A DNA stretch of 64,000 nt from Brooklawnia sp032229645. GTDB lineage: Bacteria > Actinomycetota > Actinomycetes > Propionibacteriales > Propionibacteriaceae. Positions 38,957 through 45,991 of the stretch are shown one piece after another. Made by a program: the position numbers and the translations under genes. The stretch covers positions 372,001 through 436,000 of the forward strand of contig CAVRLB010000002.1 in the NCBI GenBank assembly GCA_963722295.1, in the 5' to 3' direction. How positions within the stretch are numbered: the first letter of the stretch is position 1; every line of letters starts with the position of its first letter. The notes under the pieces were generated by a model. It did no database searches and had not been told where the DNA came from. It worked only from the letters and a program-made list of their open reading frames with translations.

Positions 38957-39982
38957 TCAGCCCAGTTCAAGCACGGTACGACCCGGCAGGGACGAGGTCT
39001 GCATGTGGTCCAACACGTCGTTGATGTCTTCCAGCCTCGCGGTGTGCACTGTCGCGGTGATCTTCTCCTGAGCGGCCAGATGCAGCGCACGGCCCAGATC
39101 GAACCGTGTGCCGACGATCGAGCCACGCAGCGTGATTGCCCGCATCACCATGTCGTAGATCGACAGCGGGAAGTCGCCCGGCGGCAGCCCGTTGAGCACC
39201 ACCGTGCCGCCGGGACGCATCATTCCGACCGCTTGCCCGAACGCCGACGGCGAGACCGCAGTCACCAGGGCACCGTGCGCGCCGCCGATCTGGCGCTGCA
39301 GATAGCCGACCGGGTCGGTGGCGCGGGCGTTGAGCGTCATCGTCGCGCCCAGCTTCGCCGCCAGGTTCAGCTTCGCATCGTCGATGTCGACTGCGACCAC
39401 CTGGAAACCCATCGCCTTGCCGTACTGCACCGCCAGATGGCCTAGGCCGCCGATTCCCGAAACCACCACCCAATCGCCCGGATCAGCGTCCGCCATCATC
39501 AAACCCTTGTAAACAGTCAGGCCGGCACAGATCAGCGGCGCTGCCGCGACGTAGTCCAGCCCATCGGGAAGCCTGGTCGCAAAGCGTCCGTAGGCTACCA
39601 GGTATTCGGCGAAGCCGCCGTCGACGTCGTAGCCGGAGCGCAGCTGCTGGGGACAGAGCGTCTCCCAACCCGACAGACACTGTTCGCAGGTGCCACAGGC
39701 CCAATGCAGCCAGGGCACGCCCACCCGGTCGCCCACGCTGAGATAGTCGACACCCTCACCGAGCTGGACGATCTCACCGACTGCCTCATGCCCCGGGATG
39801 CGCGGCAACGACGGCTTGTCGGGCCAGTCTCCGTGCACCGCATGCAGATCGGTGTGGCAGACGCCGCAGGCATGTACACGCACCAGCACCTGGCCCGGCC
39901 CCGGCGTCGGCACAGGTACTCGTCGCAGCTCGAGTGGCTGACGGAATTGATTGACGACTGCGGCGCGCATCAGACTCTCCAT
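38957..39982 (-). CDS. zinc-dependent alcohol dehydrogenase (MDR family)
   Basis: The 341-residue enzyme has catalytic zinc ligands Cys in CGVCHTDLHAVHGDW, His and Glu in IPGHEAVGEIV and the structural-zinc set CGTCEQCLSGWETLC. The NAD loop is VVSGIGGLGHLAVQYGK. It matches AdhP/propanol-preferring dehydrogenases. In this operon it stands in for the iron-type EutG and should reduce acetaldehyde to ethanol while recycling NAD for EutE; no encapsulation helix is obvious. AGGA stands 6 bases before ATG 39982. Confidence 0.92.
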   Translation of the reverse strand: MESLMRAAVVNQFRQPLELRRVPVPTPGPGQVLVRVHACGVCHTDLHAVHGDWPDKPSLPRIPGHEAVGEIVQLGEGVDYLSVGDRVGVPWLHWACGTCEQCLSGWETLCPQQLRSGYDVDGGFAEYLVAYGRFATRLPDGLDYVAAAPLICAGLTVYKGLMMADADPGDWVVVSGIGGLGHLAVQYGKAMGFQVVAVDIDDAKLNLAAKLGATMTLNARATDPVGYLQRQIGGAHGALVTAVSPSAFGQAVGMMRPGGTVVLNGLPPGDFPLSIYDMVMRAITLRGSIVGTRFDLGRALHLAAQEKITATVHTARLEDINDVLDHMQTSSLPGRTVLELG

Positions 39983-39983
39983 G

Positions 39984-42044
39984 TCATTCCATTCCTGCTT
40001 GGATAGCGGTGATGGCTACGGTGTTCACGATGTCGGAGACCAGCGCACCGCGCGAGAGATCGTTGACCGGCTTGTTCAGACCCTGCAGCACCGGGCCGAT
40101 TGCCAGCGCGCCGGCGCTACGCTGCACCGCCTTGTAGGTGTTGTTGCCGGTCTGCAGATCCGGGAAGATCAGCACGGTCGCCTGACCCGCCACCGGTGAA
40201 TCCGGAAGCTTTGTGCGGGCGACCGCTGCGTCCACTGCCGCGTCGTACTGCAACGGGCCGTCCACCTTGAGCTCGGGCGCGCGTTGCTTGACCAGCCGGG
40301 TGGCCTCGACTGTCTGCTCGACATCAGGCCCGCTGCCCGAACTGCCGGTCGAATACGAGAGCATCGCAACCTTGGGTTCGATGCCGAATTGCTGGGCCGT
40401 GGCGGCCGAGCTGATCGCGATGTCGGCGACTTGCTCGGGGGTCGGGTTCGGGTTGACGGCGCAGTCGCCGAAGACCAGCACCCGGTCGGCCAGGCACATC
40501 AGGAAGACGGACGAAACCACGGACACGCCCGGCTTGGTCTTGATGACCTCCAGAGCCGGACGAATGGTGTGCGCGGTGGTGTTCACCGAGCCGGAGACCA
40601 TCCCGTCGGCGAGACCTTCGAGCACCATCATGGTGCCGAAATAGCTGACGTCGGCGAGCCGCTCAAAGGCCTGCTCCAAGGTGACGCCCTTCTTGGCGCG
40701 CAGTCGGGCGTAGCGGGCGGCGAACGTCTCGCGCAACTCGCTGGTCTGCGGATCGATGAGCGCGATGCTGTCGAGGTTCAGCCCCAGATCGGAGGCCAGT
40801 GCGGTAATCACCACGGGATCCCCGAGCAGTGTCAGCCGGCAGATCCGCTGCTCGGCCAGCCGGTGCGCGGCGCGCAGGATCCGTTCTTCGGTGCCCTCCG
40901 GCAGCACGATGTGCCGGTCCGCCCGGCGGGCCCTCTCCAGCAGCCGATGCTCGAACATCAGCGGAGTGACGATGTCTTCGCGCCCGATCGGATGGGCCTT
41001 ATCCAACAGCAGGGAGGCATCCACCTGCTCGCTGAAGAACCGCCTCGCCTCGGCCAGTTGGACGGAGTTCAGCCGGGCCGGCACCTTCTCATAGTTCTTG
41101 ACCGCCACATAGACCTGCTCGATCGTGTTCGTCGAGCGGAGCAGCGGAGCGCTGGGGGCGAGCCTGTCCCACAGTATTCGCACCTCATCTGCCAGCTGCC
41201 ACGGTCCGGCCGCTATCGCCGCCGCCGGCAGACTGAATCGCCCGGACGTGCCCCCGATCAGCAAACCGAGCCCGATCTCGCTGCGATCGGCCGAGAAGAC
41301 GACGATGGCGTCCGGCTTGAGTTCGGGCAACAGATTGGTCAAGCCCATGTCCGCGATGAGCAGCTTGCCCGCGTGCAGCCCGGACAGGTCGTCGGTGCCC
41401 GCGACCACCGAAGCGCCGAGGGCTTCCAGAGCACCGGCCAAGCCGTTCGAGGCACCGGTCACCTCGTCCACCACGAATGCCGGTACCGCGATCTCGGACA
41501 GCTCTGATGCCGCGAGTCGCTGCCCGGAGCTACGTGGCGCGATCACCGCCAAGACCTGGCCGTAGTTACGGGTGGCCTCATCCATGGCCACCGCGGCACG
41601 CTGAATGGTGTCGGCAGCGCCACCGTGCGACGGCACCACCAAGGCCATCGGCACGTCGATATTGGCCGAGACGCGGGTGTTCCAGGAGAACTCGATCGGC
41701 GCCAGCGAGCAGTCGTACTCGCTGCCCAGCACCAGCACCGCGTCATAGTGCGCCGCGCAGTCGGAGTACCGGGCGATGATCTGCGTCATCGCGTCCGACG
41801 GGTTATGCAAGACTTCGTCCGCGGTGGCTCCCCAATGCCGAACGCTCTCCTGTGAGCCCGCATGCCGTAGCACCTCGCCCAGCACCCGATCGGTCACCGG
41901 CTCGGCGACGATCGGACGAAAGACGCCCACCTTGGCGTAGCGGTCGGCCATCTGGGCCAGCAAACCGACGGCCATCTGTAGCAGCTGAGGACAGTGCTCC
42001 GTCGGGCACAGGTAGACTGCAGGCCGTCCGAATTCGGTAGTCAC
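39984..42044 (-). CDS. pta: phosphate acetyltransferase, long form (DRTGG domain)
   Basis: The 686-residue protein has an N-terminal P-loop-like half (residues 1-210), a DRTGG domain (~215-330) and the PTA_PTB catalytic half, with VLPEGTEERILRAAHRL, SGSVNTTAHTIRPALEVIKT, LMCLADRVLVFGDCAVNPNP and SYSTGSSGSGPDVE. It exchanges CoA and phosphate on acetyl-CoA. A Pta in place of EutD or PduL is unusual in a microcompartment operon; the N-terminus does not look like a targeting peptide. The start codon is GTG 42044. ack is not in the window. Confidence 0.94.
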   Translation of the reverse strand: MTTEFGRPAVYLCPTEHCPQLLQMAVGLLAQMADRYAKVGVFRPIVAEPVTDRVLGEVLRHAGSQESVRHWGATADEVLHNPSDAMTQIIARYSDCAAHYDAVLVLGSEYDCSLAPIEFSWNTRVSANIDVPMALVVPSHGGAADTIQRAAVAMDEATRNYGQVLAVIAPRSSGQRLAASELSEIAVPAFVVDEVTGASNGLAGALEALGASVVAGTDDLSGLHAGKLLIADMGLTNLLPELKPDAIVVFSADRSEIGLGLLIGGTSGRFSLPAAAIAAGPWQLADEVRILWDRLAPSAPLLRSTNTIEQVYVAVKNYEKVPARLNSVQLAEARRFFSEQVDASLLLDKAHPIGREDIVTPLMFEHRLLERARRADRHIVLPEGTEERILRAAHRLAEQRICRLTLLGDPVVITALASDLGLNLDSIALIDPQTSELRETFAARYARLRAKKGVTLEQAFERLADVSYFGTMMVLEGLADGMVSGSVNTTAHTIRPALEVIKTKPGVSVVSSVFLMCLADRVLVFGDCAVNPNPTPEQVADIAISSAATAQQFGIEPKVAMLSYSTGSSGSGPDVEQTVEATRLVKQRAPELKVDGPLQYDAAVDAAVARTKLPDSPVAGQATVLIFPDLQTGNNTYKAVQRSAGALAIGPVLQGLNKPVNDLSRGALVSDIVNTVAITAIQAGME

Positions 42045-42053
42045 TGTCGGGTC

Positions 42054-42320
42054 CTACTTCATGACTTTGGCGATGATCTGGTCCAGCCCCTCGGGCGCAT
42101 GGCCCAGTGCGGCGATAACAGCCTTGCGTACCTCGGCGTACTCGGTGCCTCGGACGCTCTCCGACTGCGTAGCGGTGGCCGGGATCACCCGGAGGCCCTT
42201 GCGTTGAGCATCCTCGGCGGCCAACGCGGTGATGATGTCGCCGGGCTCCAGCTGCAGACAGGTCTCTTGTTGAGCCAGCAATTGGTTGACGGTCGTGGCG
42301 GTGATGACACGGCGGGACAT
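42054..42320 (-). CDS. small protein with EutQ/EutT N-terminal-like module
   Basis: The 88-residue protein starts VITATTVNQLLAQQETCLQL and has PGDIITALAAEDAQRKGLRVI. This matches the first 45 residues of EutQ (VITAAEVQEA ... IPADALVTPLAKDVAAELGV) and less well those of EutT in this same operon. The remainder, AEVRKAVIAALGHAPEGLDQ to IIAKVMK, looks like two amphipathic helices, the last like an encapsulation peptide. Cys 21 may be a ligand. I know no named function; it may be an adaptor that brings cargo to the shell. It starts 9 bases after the BMC gene. Confidence 0.6.
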   Translation of the reverse strand: MSRRVITATTVNQLLAQQETCLQLEPGDIITALAAEDAQRKGLRVIPATATQSESVRGTEYAEVRKAVIAALGHAPEGLDQIIAKVMK

Positions 42321-42329
42321 GGCTACTCC

Positions 42330-42962
42330 TTAGAGTTTGCGACCGACGATGGAGTTGATGGCGTTGGCGGCGCCCTCGCGGGCGGCGTAGATGTCGGATT
42401 CGGTACCCGACAGCCACATCCGGCCGTAGACGCCGACGGTGCTCATATGGTTGAGGAAGACCGGCGCGGCCTTCTCGGCCTCATTGGCCGCGATCGTGAT
42501 GTAGGCGGCGGGCTCAACCTCCATGACGAGCATCGTCTGGCCGCCCTCGATCATGGTGCCCATGTTGGCGCGATTGAGCACCTGGGCCTGGGCCGGATGC
42601 ACGTTGGTGATGACCTGCTCGGAGGCGATCCGTGGCGCGATCCGCGATTCGAACGGCAGTTCCAGGCAGTCCAGGACGACCTCGCCGGCGCGCAGCACCT
42701 CGGCCTGTGACATCGAGTGCACCTCGAACATGCCGAACTGGCGCTCGACCAGTTGAGCGCCGGGTTGCACGTCCACTGCTTTGAGCACCTTGTCGACGAC
42801 CCGGAAAACCCAATTGCCGGGGGCCATCTCGACATAGAGACTGCTCATGCCCTCAACCGGCGGGGCACCCGAGGCGATCTTGCCCACGAAGGCGGCGAAC
42901 TGGGGTTGAATGCGGTCGAGATGGCAGAAGGCCCGTAGCTGAAACTCTGGTTGCGCAGCCAT
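42330..42962 (-). CDS. tandem-domain microcompartment shell protein (BMC-T type)
   Basis: The 210-residue protein has two related halves. The second (about 120-210) holds a MIEGGQTMLVMEVEPAAYI core, then NEAEKAAPVFLNH, and GVYGRMWLSGTESD, a permuted BMC fold; the first (about 35-105) has MSSLYVEMAPGNWVFRVVDK and FGMFEVHSMSQAEVL. Such BMC-T trimers form pseudohexameric tiles, often gated. It differs from EutL. ATG 42962 follows GGAAG with an 8-base gap; it starts one base after the eutJ stop. Confidence 0.75.
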   Translation of the reverse strand: MAAQPEFQLRAFCHLDRIQPQFAAFVGKIASGAPPVEGMSSLYVEMAPGNWVFRVVDKVLKAVDVQPGAQLVERQFGMFEVHSMSQAEVLRAGEVVLDCLELPFESRIAPRIASEQVITNVHPAQAQVLNRANMGTMIEGGQTMLVMEVEPAAYITIAANEAEKAAPVFLNHMSTVGVYGRMWLSGTESDIYAAREGAANAINSIVGRKL

Positions 42963-42963
42963 A

Positions 42964-43806
42964 TCAGACACTTCCTGATTCTGTTACCGGCCTGGCCCAG
43001 TCGGCCACGCCCAGCGGAGTAACGAGCATCGGCTCGGGAGCGACCTCACTGGGGATCCCGGTGATGTCGGCCATGATCTCGGCGAAGCCGGTGAAGGCAC
43101 TGGTGCCTCCGACCATGTGAATGCGCTCGACGCCCTGACCGGCCACCGCGTCTCGCACGATGGTGGCGATCTTCTGCATGGTGGGACGCACGACCGGCAG
43201 CAGTTCCTTCTGCAGCCCGACGTTGACCTTGCGCGCTTCGGCTTCGGCGAACGGGATCTTGAAGGCACCCGAGATCACCAACGACATATGGGTGCCGCCG
43301 CTCGGCTCGTCGGAGGTGGCGATGACCTCGCCGTCGCGAAGTATCGCCACACCGGTGGTCCCGCCGCCGATATCGACCACGGCGCCGTTACGCAGGCCGA
43401 GTACGGCATTGGCCGCCGTCGGTTCGTCCACCACTGCGGTGCATTCGATGCCGACGCCCTCCAGCACGTAGTGGTGCGCCCGGCTGTCGCTGATCGAGAC
43501 ATCGGGCGGGATGGTCACCGCGCCGGCGCTCAGTGTGCGGCCGGTGACCTGTTCAAGATGATCCTTGAGTTCGCGGACCACACCCATCGCACCTGCAAAA
43601 TCCCAGACGATGCCATCGCGCACCACGTCGGCGAACTTGTTCGCGGCCGCCAGCGGTTTGCCGTGCGCGTCGGTGATGACGATCACGGTGAACGCGGTGC
43701 CCAGGTCGACTCCGATCTTGATCGGCCTGCTCGGATCGATGCGCTTGGGTTTCGCCAGCGCGGCCGCTGCCCGGCCCATGGTCTGCTCGACGGAAGGACT
43801 CATCAC
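42964..43806 (-). CDS. eutJ: EutJ, Hsp70-like accessory protein
   Basis: The 280-residue actin/Hsp70-fold protein has IGVDLGTAFTVIVI, VVDEPTAANAVLGL and VVDIGGGTTGVAI phosphate/nucleotide motifs and MVGGTSAFTGF near the end. EutJ is found in most ethanolamine microcompartment loci and is thought to be a chaperone; its partner is not proven. The start makes an ATGA overlap with eutT. The tandem-domain shell gene follows it after 1 base. Confidence 0.92.
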   Translation of the reverse strand: MMSPSVEQTMGRAAAALAKPKRIDPSRPIKIGVDLGTAFTVIVITDAHGKPLAAANKFADVVRDGIVWDFAGAMGVVRELKDHLEQVTGRTLSAGAVTIPPDVSISDSRAHHYVLEGVGIECTAVVDEPTAANAVLGLRNGAVVDIGGGTTGVAILRDGEVIATSDEPSGGTHMSLVISGAFKIPFAEAEARKVNVGLQKELLPVVRPTMQKIATIVRDAVAGQGVERIHMVGGTSAFTGFAEIMADITGIPSEVAPEPMLVTPLGVADWARPVTESGSV

Positions 43807-44585
43807 TCAAGTCCCGCCTTCATCCTCAGCTGGAGGAAATAGAAGGTGCTCGAGAGTCGATTGAACGCGTGGCAGATCGTGGCGCCCCAGTCTGGTGCGG
43901 GAATGCCGAACGCCTCCATCGCGGTGATCTCGATCTCACGCGACTTCGTGCGAGCCATGTTGAGCCAGTGTTGCAGCTCCGGCTCATTCTCGTCGATGGT
44001 CAGATGTTCGATACCCAAGGTGCCCTTGGGATCGTGGGTTGCCAGATGGATGCGATCTGCGTCCCAATCACTCAGCTCCAGCTGGGCAACCGGCCGCCCG
44101 TTGTATTCGGCCGAAGTGAGTTCGCGGCAGTAGGCGGCGATGGTGCCCAGGTCGTGAGCCAGCGCTAGATCGCCGTCCTGGCGGGCCATCCGCTGAATCA
44201 GCAACACCAACGCATGCAGCGAGTCGACCTCACCGCGCAACTTGATGCGCGGATGAGTCTTGAGGGCGTAGTGGTGGGCATCCAGCTGGGTCAGCTCGGA
44301 TGGCTTCTTCTTCAGTGGCGTGCCACAGACCAGGCAGCTGGGCAGTTCGCCGGCAAAGTTGACCGGGAAGACGGACGCCTTGTCCCAGTCGCGGTCGTGT
44401 TCGCCGTGTGCGTTGCCCTGGTCGTCGGCGGCCGCTGCGACCTCCGGATCGACCATCACCAGCGCCCATTGTTTGACGAAGTCAGCCGCTGATGGCGAGA
44501 GCCTGGCCCCCGTCGGCACCGTGACCTGTGCGCCCATCGACGGACGACGCAGTTGGTCACGCAAATCAGCTTCTGTGACGATCAT
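43803..44585 (-). CDS. eutT: corrinoid adenosyltransferase EutT
   Basis: The 260-residue enzyme makes adenosylcobalamin from cob(I)alamin and ATP for EutBC. The adenosyltransferase helices lie in residues ~105-255, ending AFNRLSSTFYFLQLRMKA. Only a C-x2-C (Cys 84, 87) remains of the HX11CCX2C metal site of enteric EutT, so the metal need may differ. The N-terminal 45 residues (VTEADLRDQLRRPSMGAQVT) look like the EutQ module. It overlaps eutQ and eutJ by 4 bases each, so the three are probably made together. Confidence 0.88.
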   Translation of the reverse strand: MIVTEADLRDQLRRPSMGAQVTVPTGARLSPSAADFVKQWALVMVDPEVAAAADDQGNAHGEHDRDWDKASVFPVNFAGELPSCLVCGTPLKKKPSELTQLDAHHYALKTHPRIKLRGEVDSLHALVLLIQRMARQDGDLALAHDLGTIAAYCRELTSAEYNGRPVAQLELSDWDADRIHLATHDPKGTLGIEHLTIDENEPELQHWLNMARTKSREIEITAMEAFGIPAPDWGATICHAFNRLSSTFYFLQLRMKAGLE

Positions 44586-45214
44586 TCGATCTGGTCCTCC
44601 CAGTTGGCAGGGAAGGTCACGTAGACGAACTTGGTCCAGCTCGGCGTACCGAAGGTGATCGATGAACCCTTCGGCACATAGAAGATGTCACCGGGATATC
44701 CGACCTTGCCGCCTGCCTCGCCACCCAGCTGCAGCTCGCCTTCGAGTACGATCTGCACCTCGTCGTAGGTCAGCGTCCACGGGAATGATCCTTTGGTGAG
44801 GGTCATGTAACCGGCTGCCACCGGCGAACCGTCGTCCCCGGTCACCACGTCGCAGGTCTTGACCTCCATGCCGGCGGGTGGGCCCGGGTAGCCGAACTTC
44901 TCCAGCCGGGCATCGCGCATGCTGGAGAGCTTCACCGGATTTCGGGCCACGGTGGGAGCAGCCAGGCCGCCCCCACCCGAACCCAGCAACGATGTCACGA
45001 TCGCGCGAACACGATCGGCCAATTCGCCGGGACCCTGGGCAGCGGCTCCCGAAGCCGCAGCTGGGGCCGAGGTACCCGACCGGGTGATCGTCACGCCCAA
45101 TTCGGCAGCGACATCTTTCGCCAGCGGGGTGACGAGTGCATCCGCAGGAATGCTGAGGACGCCGCTGGACGCGGCCTCCTGCACCTCAGCAGCAGTAATG
45201 ACGATCTTGGCCAT
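44582..45214 (-). CDS. eutQ: EutQ, cupin-type acetate kinase-like protein
   Basis: The 210-residue protein has the N-terminal EutQ module (residues 1-45), an Ala/Gly linker with an amphipathic helix (GELADRVRAIVTSLLGS) and a C-terminal cupin domain (about 95-210) with VQIVLEGELQLGGEAGGKVG. In Salmonella EutQ has acetate kinase activity and is needed anaerobically. No ack gene is in this operon, so EutQ could complete acetyl phosphate to acetate and ATP after Pta. It overlaps eutT by 4 bases; a 168-base gap separates it from eutM. Confidence 0.9.
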   Translation of the reverse strand: MAKIVITAAEVQEAASSGVLSIPADALVTPLAKDVAAELGVTITRSGTSAPAAASGAAAQGPGELADRVRAIVTSLLGSGGGGLAAPTVARNPVKLSSMRDARLEKFGYPGPPAGMEVKTCDVVTGDDGSPVAAGYMTLTKGSFPWTLTYDEVQIVLEGELQLGGEAGGKVGYPGDIFYVPKGSSITFGTPSWTKFVYVTFPANWEDQIE

Positions 45215-45267
45215 AGTGCATCACTTTCAAACGTAAGCAATTGATTCGGCCTGAATCCGCTCGTCGG

Positions 45268-45296
45268 CGCCGGCGCTCAACGGCCGGTAGCCGGCG
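45268..45296. repeat. hairpin in the eutM-eutQ gap
   Basis: CGCCGGC (45268-45274) and GCCGGCG (45290-45296) form a 7-base stem over a 15-base loop within the 168-base gap 45215-45382. It could be an attenuator or RNA-processing site that sets shell protein above enzyme levels. I see no gene in the gap. Confidence 0.4.
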
Positions 45297-45382
45297 GGTT
45301 CAGATTTGGTCTCGGGTGTAGTTCCGCCGCCCACCAGCCCAGGCTGCGGAACCCACGCGAATTCGTCGAGAAACCCGGTGGC

Positions 45383-45676
45383 TCACTCGGCCGAGCGATG
45401 CGGCAGGATGAGCTCGACATCACCATGCGGACGCGGAATCACATGCACCGAGATCAGTTCACCGACGCGGGCCGCAGCGGCTGCGCCGGCGTCTGTGGCG
45501 GCCTTGACCGCACCGACATCGCCACGCACCATCACGGTCACGTACGCGGCACCGATCTGCTCTTTGCCGATCAGCTTGACGTTGGCGGCCTTCACCATCG
45601 CATCGGCTGCCTCGATGGAACCGATGAGGCCCTTGGTCTCGACCATACCGAGCGCGATCATGTTGACATCAGCCAT
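45383..45676 (-). CDS. eutM: BMC-H shell protein, short form from internal start (EutM/PduA-like)
   Basis: ATG 45676 is preceded by AAGGAG (45684-45689) with a 7-base gap, a near-ideal ribosome site inside the longer frame. The product is a standard 97-residue EutM/PduA/PduJ-like hexamer subunit, which tiles the flat faces of the compartment around small pores. The pore loop is in KLIGKEQIGAAYVTVMV. The short form could be the main shell protein. The layout is like PduB/PduB', where an internal start also gives two forms. Confidence 0.8.
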   Translation of the reverse strand: MADVNMIALGMVETKGLIGSIEAADAMVKAANVKLIGKEQIGAAYVTVMVRGDVGAVKAATDAGAAAAARVGELISVHVIPRPHGDVELILPHRSAE

Positions 45677-45973
45677 GGGAGTACTCCTTCTAGTGGTTGC
45701 TGCTGTGTTTTTGGTGGTTGTGGGTTCGGGGGTCTCGGCCGACGCCTCGACCCGTTCTGTTGTGGCCTGTTCAGTTGTGGTGGTTGGTTCTCGCGCCGCT
45801 GCTGCCTTGTGCACCGTTGCCGTCGCCTCATCAAAGACTGCAGCATTGGCCTCGGTGATCGCGGGAGCCTTCGTGGCGACCGCCGGCCGGCGCTTCGGCT
45901 GGGAACCGGCGGTGGTTCCGCCTGTCTCGGCCTTGCGCGGACGAGCAGCCTGCTTGCCTTGAGTCTCGCTCAT
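45383..45973 (-). CDS. eutM: BMC-H shell protein with 99-residue N-terminal extension (EutM-like, long form)
   Basis: From ATG 45973 (GAGGAGGT 8 bases ahead) the frame runs 196 residues. Residues 1-99 are low-complexity, rich in Ala, Thr, Glu and Lys, with repeats such as TTTTEQATTERVEAS and no predicted fold. Residues 100-196 are a complete hexameric BMC domain: LGMVETKGLIGSIEAADAM and VTVMVRGDVGAVKAATDAG with the PRPH end. A strong internal start lies at 45676, so two proteins may be made. A long disordered leader would have to pass to the convex or concave side of the shell, or block assembly. Confidence 0.75.
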   Translation of the reverse strand: MSETQGKQAARPRKAETGGTTAGSQPKRRPAVATKAPAITEANAAVFDEATATVHKAAAAREPTTTTEQATTERVEASAETPEPTTTKNTAATTRRSTPMADVNMIALGMVETKGLIGSIEAADAMVKAANVKLIGKEQIGAAYVTVMVRGDVGAVKAATDAGAAAAARVGELISVHVIPRPHGDVELILPHRSAE

Positions 45974-45991
45974 CGGCTACCTCCTCGTGAC

